From Robinsoniella peoriensis (GTDB taxonomy: Bacteria > Bacillota > Clostridia > Lachnospirales > Lachnospiraceae): a stretch of DNA of 64,000 nt. The translations under genes and the position numbers were made by a program. The notes beneath the pieces were generated by a model. That model did no database searches. It saw only the letters and a program-made list of their open reading frames with translations, and was not told the DNA's origin. Each line of letters opens with the position of its first letter. Position 1 is the first letter of the stretch. The DNA lies in the NCBI RefSeq assembly GCF_042680125.1, contig NZ_JBHTNY010000001.1. The stretch is one strand, 5' to 3'. Of the stretch, positions 26,426 through 34,354 are shown one piece after another.

Positions 26426-27640
26426 ATGAAAAAGTTTAGACAGTTTTTGAGCGCAATTGCAATTGCATCTATGGTGGCTGCATCATTGGCAGGCTGCGGC
26501 GGCGGTGATACGAAGACAACGGAAGCGGGAACTGCAGGCACAACAGAGGCAGCAGGAAATGAAGCGGCTGCAGATACAGGCGATGCAGAGACATTTTTAA
26601 TCGGGGGTATCGGACCTCTTACAGGAGCAGCAGCATCTTACGGAACCAGTGTAAAACAGGGTGCTGAAATTGCTATTAAAGAAGTAAATGAAGCCGGCGG
26701 AGTAAAAGCTGGTGATAAAACTTATAAATTTGCATTAGAATTCGCAGATGATGAAGCAACAGAAGACAAAGCAACACAGGCATACAATTCCTTAATGGAT
26801 AAGGGAATCAATGCTGTTATGGGCGGTGTAACCAGCGGAGCTTGTATGGCGATTGTTGATCAGACCAATGCGGATGGTATCCTTCAGATCACACCTTCCG
26901 GTTCAGCAGACGGATGTATTGCAAATGACAATGCTTTCCGTATCTGTTTCTCAGACCAGGCACAGGGTGTGGCTATGGCAGACTACGCTGTAGATACACT
27001 TGGATTAAAGAAAATTGCAGTTATTTATAATGCAGCGGATGAGTACAGTACAGGACTTCAGGCTGCGTTTGAAGAAGAAGTAAAGGCAAAAGGCGCGGAA
27101 ATTGTAGCCAGCGAAGCATTCCAGACAAATGATGTTGAATTTAACACTCAGCTGACAAAAATTAAAGGAACAGATGCAGATGCAATCTATGTTCCAGCAT
27201 ATTATCAGGATGTAACCTATATTACAAAACAGGCAGCTGATATGGGAATTGACGTTCAGTTTATCGGTTCTGACGGATGGGACGGTGTCTTAGACACAGT
27301 AACAGATAAATCTACCGTAGAAGGATGTATCTTCTCCAGCCCGTTCTGTGCAACGGTAGATGATGCCAGAGTTCAGAATTTCGTAAAAGCTTATCAGGAT
27401 GCTTATAAAGCAACTCCTGACCAGTTCGCAGCAGATGCATACGATACAGTATATACATTCAAAGCAGCAATGGAAAAAGCAGGATCCATTGAAAGCGCAG
27501 ATTTAATTGCAGCTATGCCTGAAATTTCTGTTGATGGACTGACCGGTGAAGGTATGACTTTTGAAGCAGCAGGATCTGCAGTTAAAGCAGTTAAATTCGT
27601 GGAAGTAAAAGACGGAGCTTATAAGTATACAGATAACTAA
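26426..27640 (+). CDS. livJ: Branched-chain amino acid ABC transporter binding lipoprotein
   Basis: A 404-residue lipoprotein. The signal peptide ends with a LAGC lipobox (Cys24), then an Ala/Thr/Glu-rich linker to about residue 52, then a type I periplasmic-binding fold (FLIGGIGPLTGAAASYGTSV; DDEATEDKATQAYNSLMD; AADAYDTVYTFKAAMEKAGS). It binds leucine, isoleucine, valine or a related amino acid outside the cell. It is the first gene of the liv locus but is separated from livHMGF by a terminator and a second promoter, which fits the usual excess of binding protein. Confidence 0.95.
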   Translation: MKKFRQFLSAIAIASMVAASLAGCGGGDTKTTEAGTAGTTEAAGNEAAADTGDAETFLIGGIGPLTGAAASYGTSVKQGAEIAIKEVNEAGGVKAGDKTYKFALEFADDEATEDKATQAYNSLMDKGINAVMGGVTSGACMAIVDQTNADGILQITPSGSADGCIANDNAFRICFSDQAQGVAMADYAVDTLGLKKIAVIYNAADEYSTGLQAAFEEEVKAKGAEIVASEAFQTNDVEFNTQLTKIKGTDADAIYVPAYYQDVTYITKQAADMGIDVQFIGSDGWDGVLDTVTDKSTVEGCIFSSPFCATVDDARVQNFVKAYQDAYKATPDQFAADAYDTVYTFKAAMEKAGSIESADLIAAMPEISVDGLTGEGMTFEAAGSAVKAVKFVEVKDGAYKYTDN

Positions 27641-27753
27641 GGAGCACATATTTTGGCATCAGTATCTTTATAAAATGTGTCCTACCTTTGGAATGAAACT
27701 CCAGCAATGTGTGACGCACAGTTGTCAGAAAGCAATTTTAAATATGCTCTGAG

Positions 27754-27793
27754 AAAAAAAGAAGACAGTGAGGAAAAGCTGTCTTCTTTTTTT
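27754..27793 (+). terminator. Terminator between livJ and livH
   Basis: A perfect 15-bp stem (27754-27768 with 27779-27793) with a T-rich end. The rest of the 373-bp gap holds no convincing gene. Confidence 0.9.
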
Positions 27794-27936
27794 AACAGAT
27801 GAGTGTTTGCTGCAGACAGACATTTGTTCGACGGGAGAAATTCGATGTGATCTGGAGGAAATATCCCTTTACAGGGTAAAAATGCATATTTATTACGACA
27901 AATTAATGGTAAATTTCATTTTTTTCTCGATAATTC

Positions 27937-27965
27937 TTGCAAGCACATCTTAATTATATTACAAT
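27937..27965 (+). promoter_or_regulatory. Sigma-A promoter of livHMGF
   Basis: TTGCAA (27937-27942), 17-bp spacer, TACAAT (27960-27965); the livH ATG is at 28014 after GAAAGGTGGAG. Confidence 0.82.
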
Positions 27966-28013
27966 AAAAAAAGTTAGTTTAGATAACTAATGAATTGAGA
28001 AAGGTGGAGAGAA

Positions 28014-28901
28014 ATGGACCTGATTAACAATATTTTAGAACAATTAATTAATGGTTTGAGAACAGGAAGTATCTATGCCTTAATTGCTCTGGGTTATACG
28101 ATGGTTTACGGTATTGCGAAAATGATTAACTTTGCCCATGGCGATATTATTATGGTAGGAGCTTACTCTCTGTATGTATTCGTGGCATTGCTGCATCTGA
28201 ACCCGGTTGCAGCCATTTTATTGACAATAATAGTATGTGCCGTCCTGGGTGTTGTAATTGAAAAAGTGGCATATAAGCCTCTGAGAAATGCACAGCCGCT
28301 GGCTGTATTGATTACAGCCATTGGTATCAGTTATCTGCTGCAGAATCTGGCATTGCTGATCTTTAAGGCAACCCCGATTCCGTTTGGCTCGATTATTAAA
28401 GTTCCCTCTGTTAAAATTGGTTCGCTTAACATTTCCGGAATTACAATTGTAACTCTGGTTGTAACAACAGTTTGTATGATTGCCCTGACAACATTTATTA
28501 ACAAGACAAAGGCCGGCAGGGCGATGCGTGCGGTATCGGAAGATAAAGGTGCTGCAGAACTGATGGGAATCAGCGTAAATAAAACAATTTCTATGACATT
28601 TGCAATTGGATCTGCGCTGGCAGCAGTTGCGGGAATTTTATTTATAGCACAATATGAGACACTGCTGCCCACACTGGGAGCTCTTCCGGGAATAAAGGCT
28701 TTCGTAGCTGCAGTACTTGGCGGTATAGGAAGTATTCCTGGCGCAATGCTTGGAGGGATTCTCCTGGGCGTGATTGAAAGTCTTTCCAAAGCGTATATTT
28801 CCACACAGCTGGCAGATGCAATTGTATTTGGCGTTCTGGTTATCGTACTTCTTGTGAAGCCATCAGGTTTGCTTGGCAAGTTGAAGATTGAGAAAGTGTA
28901 G
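28014..28901 (+). CDS. livH: Branched-chain amino acid ABC permease LivH
   Basis: A 295-residue membrane protein with about eight helices. YALIALGYTMVYGIAKMINF and AHGDIIMVGAY at the N-terminus, the EDKGAAELMGISVNKTISM coupling loop and the C-terminal PGAMLGGILLGVIESLSKAY are all LivH signatures. It forms the pore with LivM. The first gene of the second liv transcription unit. Confidence 0.95.
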   Translation: MDLINNILEQLINGLRTGSIYALIALGYTMVYGIAKMINFAHGDIIMVGAYSLYVFVALLHLNPVAAILLTIIVCAVLGVVIEKVAYKPLRNAQPLAVLITAIGISYLLQNLALLIFKATPIPFGSIIKVPSVKIGSLNISGITIVTLVVTTVCMIALTTFINKTKAGRAMRAVSEDKGAAELMGISVNKTISMTFAIGSALAAVAGILFIAQYETLLPTLGALPGIKAFVAAVLGGIGSIPGAMLGGILLGVIESLSKAYISTQLADAIVFGVLVIVLLVKPSGLLGKLKIEKV

Positions 28902-28909
28902 GTGGGATC

Positions 28910-29881
28910 ATGAAAGACAAGAAGAAATTAATTATAAATGCAGTGATTGCAGTTGCAGTTTATGCTGTCGTTATGGTACTGGTTAATGCGGGAGTATTAA
29001 GCCGCCAGATGATGTCCCTGATCATCCCGATCTGCACCTATGTCATGCTGGCTGTATCACTTTGTCTGGTAGTTGGGTTTTTAGGTGAATTAAGCCTTGG
29101 GCATGCCGGCTTTATGTCGATTGGGGCATATACCGGAGCGCTTGTCATGATAGGCACGAAGAATCTGCCATCTCTGGTAAGCCTAATTCTTGGACTATTG
29201 GTAGGCGGTATCTGTGCGGCTCTCTTTGGTTTGTTAATTGGTATTCCGGTTCTCAGACTGAGAGGGGATTATCTGGCAATTGTAACTCTGGGATTTGGTG
29301 AGATTATCAAGTCAATTATTAACTCCATGACTGGAATTACAGGTGGTGCAAAAGGTCTTTCCAAGATTCCTTTAAACACTACATACCGAAACTTCACAGT
29401 GGTATTTATATTGACAATGATTGTGATTATTGTAGTAGCCCATCTGGTAAATTCCAGACATGGACGTGCTATATGCGCGGTACGAGATAACTATGTGGCT
29501 GCCCAGGCAGTTGGTATTCCGGTCAGTAAATTCAAAATTATGGCATTTGTTGTGGCTGCATTCCTGGCTGGTATGGCTGGTGTTGTATATGCAGGTAATA
29601 TCGGTATTTTAAAACCTGCCAATTTTGACTATAACACATCTATTGAGATTCTGGTTATGGTGGTACTCGGCGGTATGGGAAATATTAAAGGTTCTATTAT
29701 TGCAGCCGTGATACTGACAGCACTTCCGGAATTACTCCGCGGCGCTGCAGATTACAGAATGCTGATTTATTCGATTGTACTGATTGCGCTTATGCTGTTT
29801 AATAACTCTTCCTTCAAGAAAATGATGATGGAAAAGAGAAACATGCGGCAGTCTGACAAAGTCCGGAAGGAGGGAGTATAA
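28910..29881 (+). CDS. livM: Branched-chain amino acid ABC permease LivM
   Basis: A 323-residue membrane protein, second pore subunit. FLGELSLGHAGFMSIGAYTG and LRGDYLAIVTLGFGEIIKSI are LivM hallmarks; VRDNYVAAQAVGIPVSKFKI is the coupling loop and VVLGGMGNIKGSIIAAVILT the C-terminal signature. It starts 8 nt after livH with AGGTGGGA and is followed 2 nt later by livG. Confidence 0.95.
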   Translation: MKDKKKLIINAVIAVAVYAVVMVLVNAGVLSRQMMSLIIPICTYVMLAVSLCLVVGFLGELSLGHAGFMSIGAYTGALVMIGTKNLPSLVSLILGLLVGGICAALFGLLIGIPVLRLRGDYLAIVTLGFGEIIKSIINSMTGITGGAKGLSKIPLNTTYRNFTVVFILTMIVIIVVAHLVNSRHGRAICAVRDNYVAAQAVGIPVSKFKIMAFVVAAFLAGMAGVVYAGNIGILKPANFDYNTSIEILVMVVLGGMGNIKGSIIAAVILTALPELLRGAADYRMLIYSIVLIALMLFNNSSFKKMMMEKRNMRQSDKVRKEGV

Positions 29882-29883
29882 GT

Positions 29884-30642
29884 ATGGCATTATTAGAAGT
29901 GAAAAGCCTGGGTATCTCCTTTGGAGGACTTCGGGCGGTAGATAACTTGAATATGAGTATTGAAGAGGGCAGCCTGGTTGGATTGATCGGACCAAACGGT
30001 GCAGGAAAGACAACGGCATTCAACCTGCTCACCGGAGTATACCTTCCGACGGATGGAACGATTACCCTGGACGGGAAAAGTCTGGTAGGGCTGAAGCCGG
30101 ATCAGATCTGCCAGGCAGGTATTGCAAGGACATTTCAGAATATCCGTCTGTTCGCTCAGATGTCGGTGCTTGACAATGTTAAGGCGGCCCTTCATAATGA
30201 AATTAAGTATACCCTTGCTGAAAGTATCCTGCATTTGGGATCTTTTGCGAAAAAAGAAAAAGAAATGGATGAACATGCCATGGAGATCCTGAAAGTATTT
30301 GAACTGGATCAATATGCTGATGTTCTGGCATCAAATTTACCATACGGAAAACAGAGGAAGCTGGAGATTGCCAGGGCCCTGGCTACAAAACCAAAACTTC
30401 TTCTGCTGGATGAACCGGCTGCCGGGATGAACCCAAATGAAACAGCAGAGTTAATGCATACGATAGAGCTGATACGGAAAAAGTTTCATGTTACAATTCT
30501 TTTGATCGAACATGATATGAAGCTGGTTGCGGGAATCTGTGAATATCTGTATGTATTAAATTTTGGTACGGAACTTGCAAATGGAAAACCTGAGGATGTG
30601 CTTAATGATTCGAAAGTAATCACAGCATATCTGGGCGAATAG
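29884..30642 (+). CDS. livG: Branched-chain amino acid ABC ATPase LivG
   Basis: A 252-residue ATPase. Walker A GPNGAGKTT (about 39-47), signature NLPYGKQRKLEIARAL, Walker B LLLLDEPAAGMNP and switch His (IEHDM). The LivG-type insert around residues 100-130 is present. It pairs with LivF to drive import by LivHM. Confidence 0.96.
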   Translation: MALLEVKSLGISFGGLRAVDNLNMSIEEGSLVGLIGPNGAGKTTAFNLLTGVYLPTDGTITLDGKSLVGLKPDQICQAGIARTFQNIRLFAQMSVLDNVKAALHNEIKYTLAESILHLGSFAKKEKEMDEHAMEILKVFELDQYADVLASNLPYGKQRKLEIARALATKPKLLLLDEPAAGMNPNETAELMHTIELIRKKFHVTILLIEHDMKLVAGICEYLYVLNFGTELANGKPEDVLNDSKVITAYLGE

Positions 30643-30655
30643 GAGGTGGATTACA

Positions 30656-31366
30656 ATGGCTATGTTAAGTGTTACTGACCTGAAAGTAAATTATGGTGTA
30701 ATCCAGGCGATTAAAGGTATTTCCTTTGAAGTAAACGAGGGAGAAGTTATTGCACTGATCGGAGCAAACGGTGCCGGTAAAACTACAATACTTCATACGA
30801 TCACAGGATTGATTCCTTCTAAAGCAGGTAAGATTGAATTTGAAGGCAGGGATATTACGAAGCTGCCCGGACATAAAATTGTAACGCTGGGAATGGCTCA
30901 TGTGCCGGAAGGCCGCCGTGTTTTTGCAGACCTGAGTGTATATGAGAACCTGATTCTGGGAGCTTATACGAGAAAAGATAAAGAAGAGATAGCATCTACC
31001 CTGAATATGGTTTATAAGAGATTCCCCCGTTTGGAGGAGAGAAAGAATCAGTTATCCGGAACCCTTAGCGGTGGAGAGCAGCAGATGCTTGCAATGGGAC
31101 GCGCTTTGATGTCACATCCCAGGATAATTTTAATGGATGAACCATCTATGGGTCTGTCACCTATTTTTGTAAATGAGATCTTTGATATTATCAAAGAAGT
31201 CAGCGCAGGCGGCACAACCGTACTGCTGGTAGAACAGAATGCAAAAAAAGCATTGTCTATAGCCGACCGGGCATATGTACTGGAAACAGGTAATATTGTA
31301 AAAGAAGCAGAAGCATCTGTTTTAATGATGGATGATTCCATTAAGAAAGCGTATCTTGGAGAGTAA
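30656..31366 (+). CDS. livF: Branched-chain amino acid ABC ATPase LivF
   Basis: A 236-residue ATPase. Walker A GANGAGKTT, signature LSGGEQQMLAMGRAL, Walker B IILMDEPSMGLSP, followed by LLVEQNAKKAL, typical of LivF. AGGAGG precedes the start. The livHMGF genes follow each other with gaps of 2-13 nt. Confidence 0.96.
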   Translation: MAMLSVTDLKVNYGVIQAIKGISFEVNEGEVIALIGANGAGKTTILHTITGLIPSKAGKIEFEGRDITKLPGHKIVTLGMAHVPEGRRVFADLSVYENLILGAYTRKDKEEIASTLNMVYKRFPRLEERKNQLSGTLSGGEQQMLAMGRALMSHPRIILMDEPSMGLSPIFVNEIFDIIKEVSAGGTTVLLVEQNAKKALSIADRAYVLETGNIVKEAEASVLMMDDSIKKAYLGE

Positions 31367-31447
31367 AAGGCCGAACTATCGTGCCTGTCCGGGCAGCTTG
31401 GCGGGATTGCCAATGATATTTAAGAGATGGCAAAAAAGGAGGTCCTT

Positions 31448-32086
31448 ATGGAAAATGTAATAGTAACGATTGCAAGGCAGTATGGCAGCGGCGGAAAGAC
31501 AATTGGTGAGATGTTTGCCAAGAAAAACAGTATCAATTGCTATAACAGGGAGATTTTAAGAATGGCTTCCGATGAAAGCGGTATTGATGAAAAACTGTTT
31601 AACCAGGCAGATGAAAAGTTAAAAAGCAGTCCGCTGTTTGGAATCACAAAAAAGGTTTACAAAGGAGAGCTGATTCCGCCGGAAAGTGATGATTTTGTAT
31701 CCAATGACAATTTATTCAATTACCAGGCAAAGGTAATTAAGGAATTGGCACAGGAAGAATCCTGCGTCATGATCGGACGATGTGCAGACTTTGTTCTTCG
31801 GGACAATCCAAATGTTGTCAGTGTGTTCGTACATGCACCGAAGACCTATTGTATGGCGAGAGCTTTGGAGCGGTCCTCCCTTGGATGGAAGGAAATGGAG
31901 AAATTTATAGCCAAAACGGACAAATACCGTGGTGACTATTATCGTTATTACACGGGAAGAGAATGGAATGATGCAAGAAATTATGACTTGTGTCTGGACA
32001 GCAGTAAACTGGGATTTGATAAGTGTGTCGAGGAGATCGAAGCATATATTAAAATTCGCTTTCGTGAAATGCTAGAGCCTGTTTGA
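31448..32086 (+). CDS. Cytidylate kinase-like family protein
   Basis: A 212-residue P-loop protein of the cytidylate-kinase-like family. It starts ENVIVTIARQYGSGGKTIGE, whose GSGG-K-T is the nucleotide-binding loop, and has SCVMIGRCADFVLRDNPNVV and a C-terminal YDLCLDSSKLGFDKCVEEIE. Such proteins are probably nucleoside monophosphate kinases, but the substrate is unproven. The start at 31448 follows AAGGAGG; an upstream in-frame ATG (31427) precedes that site. It follows livF by 81 nt, probably by read-through. The stop codon falls inside a sequence resembling the repeat element at 62490. Confidence 0.85.
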   Translation: MENVIVTIARQYGSGGKTIGEMFAKKNSINCYNREILRMASDESGIDEKLFNQADEKLKSSPLFGITKKVYKGELIPPESDDFVSNDNLFNYQAKVIKELAQEESCVMIGRCADFVLRDNPNVVSVFVHAPKTYCMARALERSSLGWKEMEKFIAKTDKYRGDYYRYYTGREWNDARNYDLCLDSSKLGFDKCVEEIEAYIKIRFREMLEPV

Positions 32087-32112
32087 AAATGGCTTATAGC
32101 TAATGATCAGGA
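32081..32112 (+). repeat. Possible relic of the 62490-type repeat element
   Basis: AGAGCCTGTTTGAAA (about 32082-32096) and the later ATAGCT and GATCAGG match the left end of the element at 62487-62535 in order. It supplies the stop codon of the kinase-like gene. Weak but suggestive. Confidence 0.35.
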
Positions 32113-32118
32113 AGGAAT

Positions 32119-32163
32119 AAAAAACTCCATAACCCATTGAAAAAATGGGCTATGGAGTTTTTT
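32119..32163. terminator. Bidirectional terminator
   Basis: A 13-bp stem plus a further 5 bp after one mismatch (32119-32137 with 32145-32163), with A and T runs on the outside. It serves the kinase-like gene and the convergent marR. Confidence 0.9.
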
Positions 32164-32178
32164 GAATAAATGGCTTTA

Positions 32179-32640
32179 TTATTTAGCAGGATTTGGGCCC
32201 TCCAGATAATTCCAGGCATTGTCGATTAGAATCTTCATGATTCGTTCTACTTCCCGGGCATCTGAATCGGTCAGGTGTTCAGTGAGAATCCGGTTCCATT
32301 TTTTTCGAACTTCATAAAGTTTCTGGATTGCGTCTCTGCCATGGGAGGTAATGAAAAGGCGGCTGATCCTTCTGTCATATTTATCCTTTTCACGAACAAC
32401 ATACTTGAGTGTTTCCAGTTTCCGAATGGCTCTGGCAGTTGTTCCTTTGTCAAAGTGTTCGGTTCCGGCCAGATCTAATATACTGATACCTTCATGGTCA
32501 GCTATGTGCAGCAGAAAAAATTGCTGGCCGCCGCTGATTCCTATTTCTTCCAGCTCGCGGTCATAATACCGCTGGCTCAAGCGGTACAGAGATGATGCGA
32601 GCCGGCTTATAGGATAAATAATATCATCATCGGTATTCAT
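32179..32640 (-). CDS. MarR-family transcriptional regulator
   Basis: A 153-residue winged-helix regulator. The recognition part reads SGGQQFFLLHIADHEGISIL with LAGTEHFDKGTTARAIRKLE, and the wing EKDKYDRRISRLFITSHGRD. MarR proteins are dimeric and bind short palindromes, often next to their own promoter. The ATG at 32640 lies one base after the citrate synthase stop; a GTG at 32655 would overlap it. Two TTGC-N4-GCAA palindromes flank the promoter of this operon and are its likely operators. Confidence 0.9.
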   Translation of the reverse strand: MNTDDDIIYPISRLASSLYRLSQRYYDRELEEIGISGGQQFFLLHIADHEGISILDLAGTEHFDKGTTARAIRKLETLKYVVREKDKYDRRISRLFITSHGRDAIQKLYEVRKKWNRILTEHLTDSDAREVERIMKILIDNAWNYLEGPNPAK

Positions 32641-32641
32641 T

Positions 32642-34000
32642 TTATTTACGCTCACTCATCGGAATGTAATCACCGTCATCCAGAACACTCTTGTATGCGG
32701 GACGGATAATTTTCCCCATATTCATCAACTCTTCCAGGCGGTGTGCGCTCCAACCTACAATTCTGGCAATTGCAAATATAGGGGTAAAGAGCTGCTCCGG
32801 GATATCCAGCATGCTGTATACAAATCCGCTGTAGAAGTCCACATTGGCGCTGACACCTTTGTAGATTGCCCGTTCTCCGGCAATGATGCGAGGAGCCATG
32901 TTCTCGATCATGGAGTATAATTTATAATCTTCTTCCCGATGTTTGTCTTCGGAAAGCTGCTTAACAAAGGATTTTAACACCTGTGCTCTTGGATCGGAAA
33001 TGGAATAAACAGCATGTCCCATACCATAGATCAAGCCCTTACGGTCAAATGCCTCACCCCGCATTAATTTTTCAAGGTAGTCACGTACCTGATCTTCGTC
33101 GGTCCAGTCACTGACGGTTTCTTTTAAGTTCTGAATCATTTCTACAACTTTAATATTTGCACCGCCGTGTTTTGGTCCTTTCAGGGAAGCCAGGGCAGCT
33201 GCAACTGCGGAATAGGTATCTGTTCCGGAAGAGGTAACTACGTGAGTGGTAAAGGTGGAGTTATTACCGCCTCCATGCTCCATGTGAAGGATTAGAGCAA
33301 GATCCAGGACACGAGCCTCCAGGTCAGAATAGTTTTTATCCGGACGAAGCAGTCTTAAAAGGTTTTCAGCAGTGGAAAGGGTCGGATCCGGCTGATGTAT
33401 GTACAAACTTTCGTCGCACTCATAATGATTGAAAGCATGGTATCCATAGACGGCAAGCATAGGCATGACGCTAATGATCTTCAGAGACTGCTGCAGTACA
33501 TTTTCCACAGAGATGTCATCCGCTTTCGGATCATAATAGGACAGTGTGAGAATGCTCTTGGCAAGGGAATTCATCATGTCTTTATTTGGAGCCTTCATTA
33601 CAACGTCACGGACAAAATTTGTTGGAAGTGTACGATAACTTCCGAGTAATTCCTTGAAATCATCCAATTGTTTCTGGTTTGGCAGATTACCGAAAATTAA
33701 AAGATAAGCTGTTTCTTCATATCCATAGGTGTTTGTTGAAATAAAGCCCTGAACGAGATCCTGTACATTTACACCACGATACAGAAGCTTCCCTTCACAA
33801 GGATAACTCTTTCCGTCTTTTTCAATAGAAGACTGAATATTCGATATTTTGGTGAGACCGGTCAGGACACCCTTGCCGTTAATATCGCGGAGGCCTCTTT
33901 TTACGTTGTACTTCTCGTAGAGTTCAAGGTCGATTTTACCATTTTCTTTGCATAGATCGGTTAATTTCTTTAGTTCCTGTTGTTCTTTATCATAGTTCAT
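32642..34000 (-). CDS. gltA: Citrate synthase
   Basis: A 452-residue citrate synthase, longer than the typical 370-430 because of an N-terminal extension of about 60 residues. It condenses oxaloacetate with acetyl-CoA. The catalytic triad is visible: H278 (GPKHGGAN), H329 (GMGHAVYS) and D388 (NVDFYSG). A 2-methylcitrate synthase role cannot be excluded, but this form is the usual Clostridia citrate synthase. The ATG at 34000 lies 10 nt after AAAAGGAG; a TTG at 34009 is too close to that site. It is co-transcribed with marR. Confidence 0.92.
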   Translation of the reverse strand: MNYDKEQQELKKLTDLCKENGKIDLELYEKYNVKRGLRDINGKGVLTGLTKISNIQSSIEKDGKSYPCEGKLLYRGVNVQDLVQGFISTNTYGYEETAYLLIFGNLPNQKQLDDFKELLGSYRTLPTNFVRDVVMKAPNKDMMNSLAKSILTLSYYDPKADDISVENVLQQSLKIISVMPMLAVYGYHAFNHYECDESLYIHQPDPTLSTAENLLRLLRPDKNYSDLEARVLDLALILHMEHGGGNNSTFTTHVVTSSGTDTYSAVAAALASLKGPKHGGANIKVVEMIQNLKETVSDWTDEDQVRDYLEKLMRGEAFDRKGLIYGMGHAVYSISDPRAQVLKSFVKQLSEDKHREEDYKLYSMIENMAPRIIAGERAIYKGVSANVDFYSGFVYSMLDIPEQLFTPIFAIARIVGWSAHRLEELMNMGKIIRPAYKSVLDDGDYIPMSERK

Positions 34001-34080
34001 ATAAATCAATCTCCTTTTCTCAAAAATATTTCAGAAATGCCAGAGCACAGGACCTGGTTCTGATAAGCAAGTGCAAATGA

Positions 34081-34129
34081 TTGCGCATGCAACTAAAAAA
34101 AGAATACCATAAAATGCTTGCACATGCAA
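34081..34129 (-). promoter_or_regulatory. Citrate synthase promoter embedded between two MarR-type palindromes
   Basis: Minus strand: -35 TTGCAT (34124-34129), 17-bp spacer, extended -10 TGG-TATTCT (hexamer 34101-34106). TTGC-N4-GCAA palindromes lie at 34118-34129, over the -35, and at 34081-34092, over the start of transcription, with a weaker copy at about 34067-34078. This is a typical repressor arrangement. Confidence 0.7.
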
Positions 34130-34173
34130 CTATTTTAGGAAAATTTTATATTTTATTTCACAGTTCCAGCAAG

Positions 34174-34193
34174 TTGTGAGTAGGAATTCACAA
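34174..34193. promoter_or_regulatory. Inverted repeat upstream of the GH36 gene
   Basis: TTGTGA-N8-TCACAA. It lies in the 225 bp between the citrate synthase promoter and the alpha-galactosidase; it might be an operator for the latter. The remaining sequence is AT-rich, with no clear -35/-10 pair. Confidence 0.35.
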
Positions 34194-34354
34194 ATTCCCA
34201 TGTATTCGCGTGAAAACTCCATTCATTTCAATCATAATATATGATAAGATTTAAAAAAATCACAAGAGCGTATAAAAAATGTATCTGTCACGATATACAG
34301 TCCGTTTTCATTAATGATTTTTATACAGGTTCTTAGAGGAAAAGGAGAATAAAT

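Noticed and set aside
27768..27953. 61-residue frame in the livJ-livH gap
   Set aside because: Begins inside the terminator hairpin, lacks a proper ribosome site and its end overlaps the livH promoter.
34174..34193. CRP-type site upstream of the GH36 gene
   Set aside because: Half sites resemble TGTGA/TCACA, but the spacer is 8 rather than 6 and Clostridia lack this CRP system; kept only as a generic dyad.
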